A stretch of DNA of 64,000 bases from positions 14,447,151 to 14,511,150 of the forward strand of contig CM042145.1 in the NCBI GenBank assembly GCA_023376005.1, given 5' to 3'. The stretch comes from Doryteuthis pealeii. Its lineage: Eukaryota; Mollusca; Cephalopoda; Myopsida; Loliginidae. Below are positions 62,680-64,000 of the stretch, in pieces. A program made the position numbers and the translations under genes. The notes beneath the pieces are model-generated. The model was not told the origin of the DNA. It saw only the letters and a list, made by a program, of their open reading frames with translations, and did not search any database. Numbering within the stretch: the stretch's first letter is position 1; each line of letters opens with the position of its first letter.

Positions 62680-63123
62680 TGTTTTGAAACAAATCATTTA
62701 TGCAGTATTTAGAGCAAACACACACACACACGTTAACACAAAAATGCAACTAGCTTGTTGCAAAAACAAAATTATACACAAACACACATTCCATTGGTTA
62801 TTACTCTGTAGCAGTTATCACACAATCTTTCTCTCCAAAAATATGGCCTTGTGCCTACTAAGCTTAACAAATTATGAAGAATACTTTCTGTTGTGAAAGA
62901 AGCAATAAATTGAAGATCTTGGTTGCTATTTGAGAAATTTGAGATAAGAATAATGCTTTTGTTATACATAGCATTAATATTATGGTATATAACAATTTTA
63001 TGCTGTAAATAGTTCTCTCTCTTCCCTCCCTAATTATCAGCTAGGGATAATATTTGCTAAATTATTTCACACGGTTCTTCTTTAGAAGCCAGTATGTGTC
63101 ATTGCCCCAATTATAAAAATGTT
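62680..63123. other. No recognisable feature
   Basis: AT-rich with short CA repeats; no gene. Confidence 0.5.
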
Positions 63124-63135
63124 ATAATATATAAG

Positions 63136-63385
63136 GGCCGGCTTAGCTCAGTCGGTAGAACGTTAGCCTAGGAACCACAAGGTTCCGGGTTCGATACCAG
63201 CCCTCGTCAACTCAGCATATGAGTAGCACAGGGATCTGTAAAGTAAGGAGCTGATGGTAGGTGTGGCGCTCTACCTCAGATGCTAAAATAATCTCCTTGG
63301 TCTAGCGCTAGTGAAAAGGGGATAGACTCCTTCGCTGTCTGGCTGATACCAACTTTAGGCCACCCCGACGACTTTACTTTTTACT
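63136..63385 (+). mobile_element. S1 SINE with target duplication
   Basis: Full-length S1 with the best tRNA-like head (GGCCGGCTTAGCTCAGTCGG, B-box GGGTTCGATACC). Flanks TATAATATATAAG (about 63123-63135) and TATAGTATATAAG (about 63386-63398) form a 13-bp duplication with one mismatch. It has two pol III promoter boxes, but the body shows it is a SINE and not a tRNA gene. Confidence 0.9.
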
Positions 63386-63398
63386 ATAGTATATAAGG

Positions 63399-63946
63399 AT
63401 TTGCTTATACTGCGGCACCCCAGCAAAATGCAGCAGTGTCTGTATTCAATGCTGAGGTACACTTAAAAAAAACAAAAAACAAGTCATGTTCACAGCAATT
63501 TTTGCCTTCAACTTAAAATTTTTAAATTTTTTTATCAAAGGAAGATAAAGAAAGAGAGAAAATGTAAAAAAAATAACTCATTTTATCAATACAAACTTTT
63601 TTGGAATTCAAATAATGTTGTAATGTTGATTTTTTTTTTTTTTAATTTTAAATTAAATTTTTGTTTTTTTTTTTGTTTTTACTGCAAAATATCATTGCTA
63701 ATAATTCTAGTCATGATAATCTGTTATTTGTCAATAAGAATATTTGATTTTAAAGCTTTTGTTTATTTTCATCAATTTTTTAAAAAGATTTTACTTTTAA
63801 TATTACTTTTTACAAATAAAAATGTAAATTTTGCAAATTCTAAAAAAATTGCTACGGTGCCCTTTGTCATTGCTGTAGTGCTTTTATTTTTAATGAGTCC
63901 ACCGGGGCAATTTTTGCCTGCCCCTCTCTTAGGCTAGACTCCTCCT

Positions 63947-63956
<10 letters not shown>
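63399..63956. other. No recognisable gene
   Basis: AT-rich with A and T runs. A plus-strand frame at 63623-63937 is hydrophobic but driven by T-rich composition. Confidence 0.5.

Positions 63957-63990
<34 letters not shown>
63957..63990. repeat. (TA)n microsatellite
   Basis: TA repeat at the window end. Confidence 0.95.
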
Positions 63991-63995
<5 letters not shown>

Positions 63996-64000
63996 TGCCA

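Noticed and set aside
63136..63210. Functional tRNA gene
   Set aside because: A and B boxes are good but the acceptor stem does not close and the segment continues into the shared S1 body with a target duplication; it is a SINE head.

Overview
The window looks like AT-rich, repeat-dense intergenic or intronic DNA of an invertebrate animal. The abundance of tRNA-derived SINEs, foldback MITEs, Penelope-like fragments and long (TA)n/(CA)n tracts would fit a lophotrochozoan, perhaps a mollusc such as a cephalopod. That guess rests on style only and is weak. There is no bacterial-type gene organisation. Almost every long open frame is a microsatellite translation or a decayed transposon.

Layout. 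0-15.5 kb is packed with interspersed repeats. These are here called R1 (retroposon with an AAACC tail), S1, S2 and S3 (tRNA-derived SINEs), R2 and R3 (foldback MITEs with 8-bp target duplications), R4, R5, R6 and others. 15.5-23 kb is almost free of those families. It holds a candidate promoter, a candidate first coding exon with an in-phase GTAAGT donor (18991-19077) and several perfect small palindromes, so it is the most gene-like stretch. 23-64 kb returns to repeats. It includes fragments of at least two LINE families, a decayed mariner, a solo LTR whose empty site is preserved in a paralogous copy in the same window, a hAT-type MITE, and a 2-kb nested inverted repeat at 38.4-40.4 kb.

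Most interesting signal. Hammerhead self-cleaving ribozyme motifs recur. Three lie in short elements with tRNA-like heads (2.8, 51.2 and 58.7 kb) and have the full type I arrangement (stem I, CUGANGA, 5-bp stem II, GAAA, short stem III, UH cleavage site, stem I). Others lie on the minus strand in foldback elements beside TA/CA microsatellites (48.1, 54.85, 56.87 and 59.5 kb). These have the same order of helices but always one extra nucleotide between CUGANGA and stem II. Two of the foldback elements (8.4-8.7 and 54.5-55.1 kb) encode a conserved peptide resembling the N-terminus of Penelope-like ORFs, directly downstream of the motif. Hammerheads are known in Penelope-like elements, in schistosome SINE-like satellite and in retrozymes. 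The combination here, with tRNA-headed elements, one tandem 200-bp dimer and a recurrent 9.1 insertion, deserves testing.

All structures were read by eye. No folding, alignment or database search was run.
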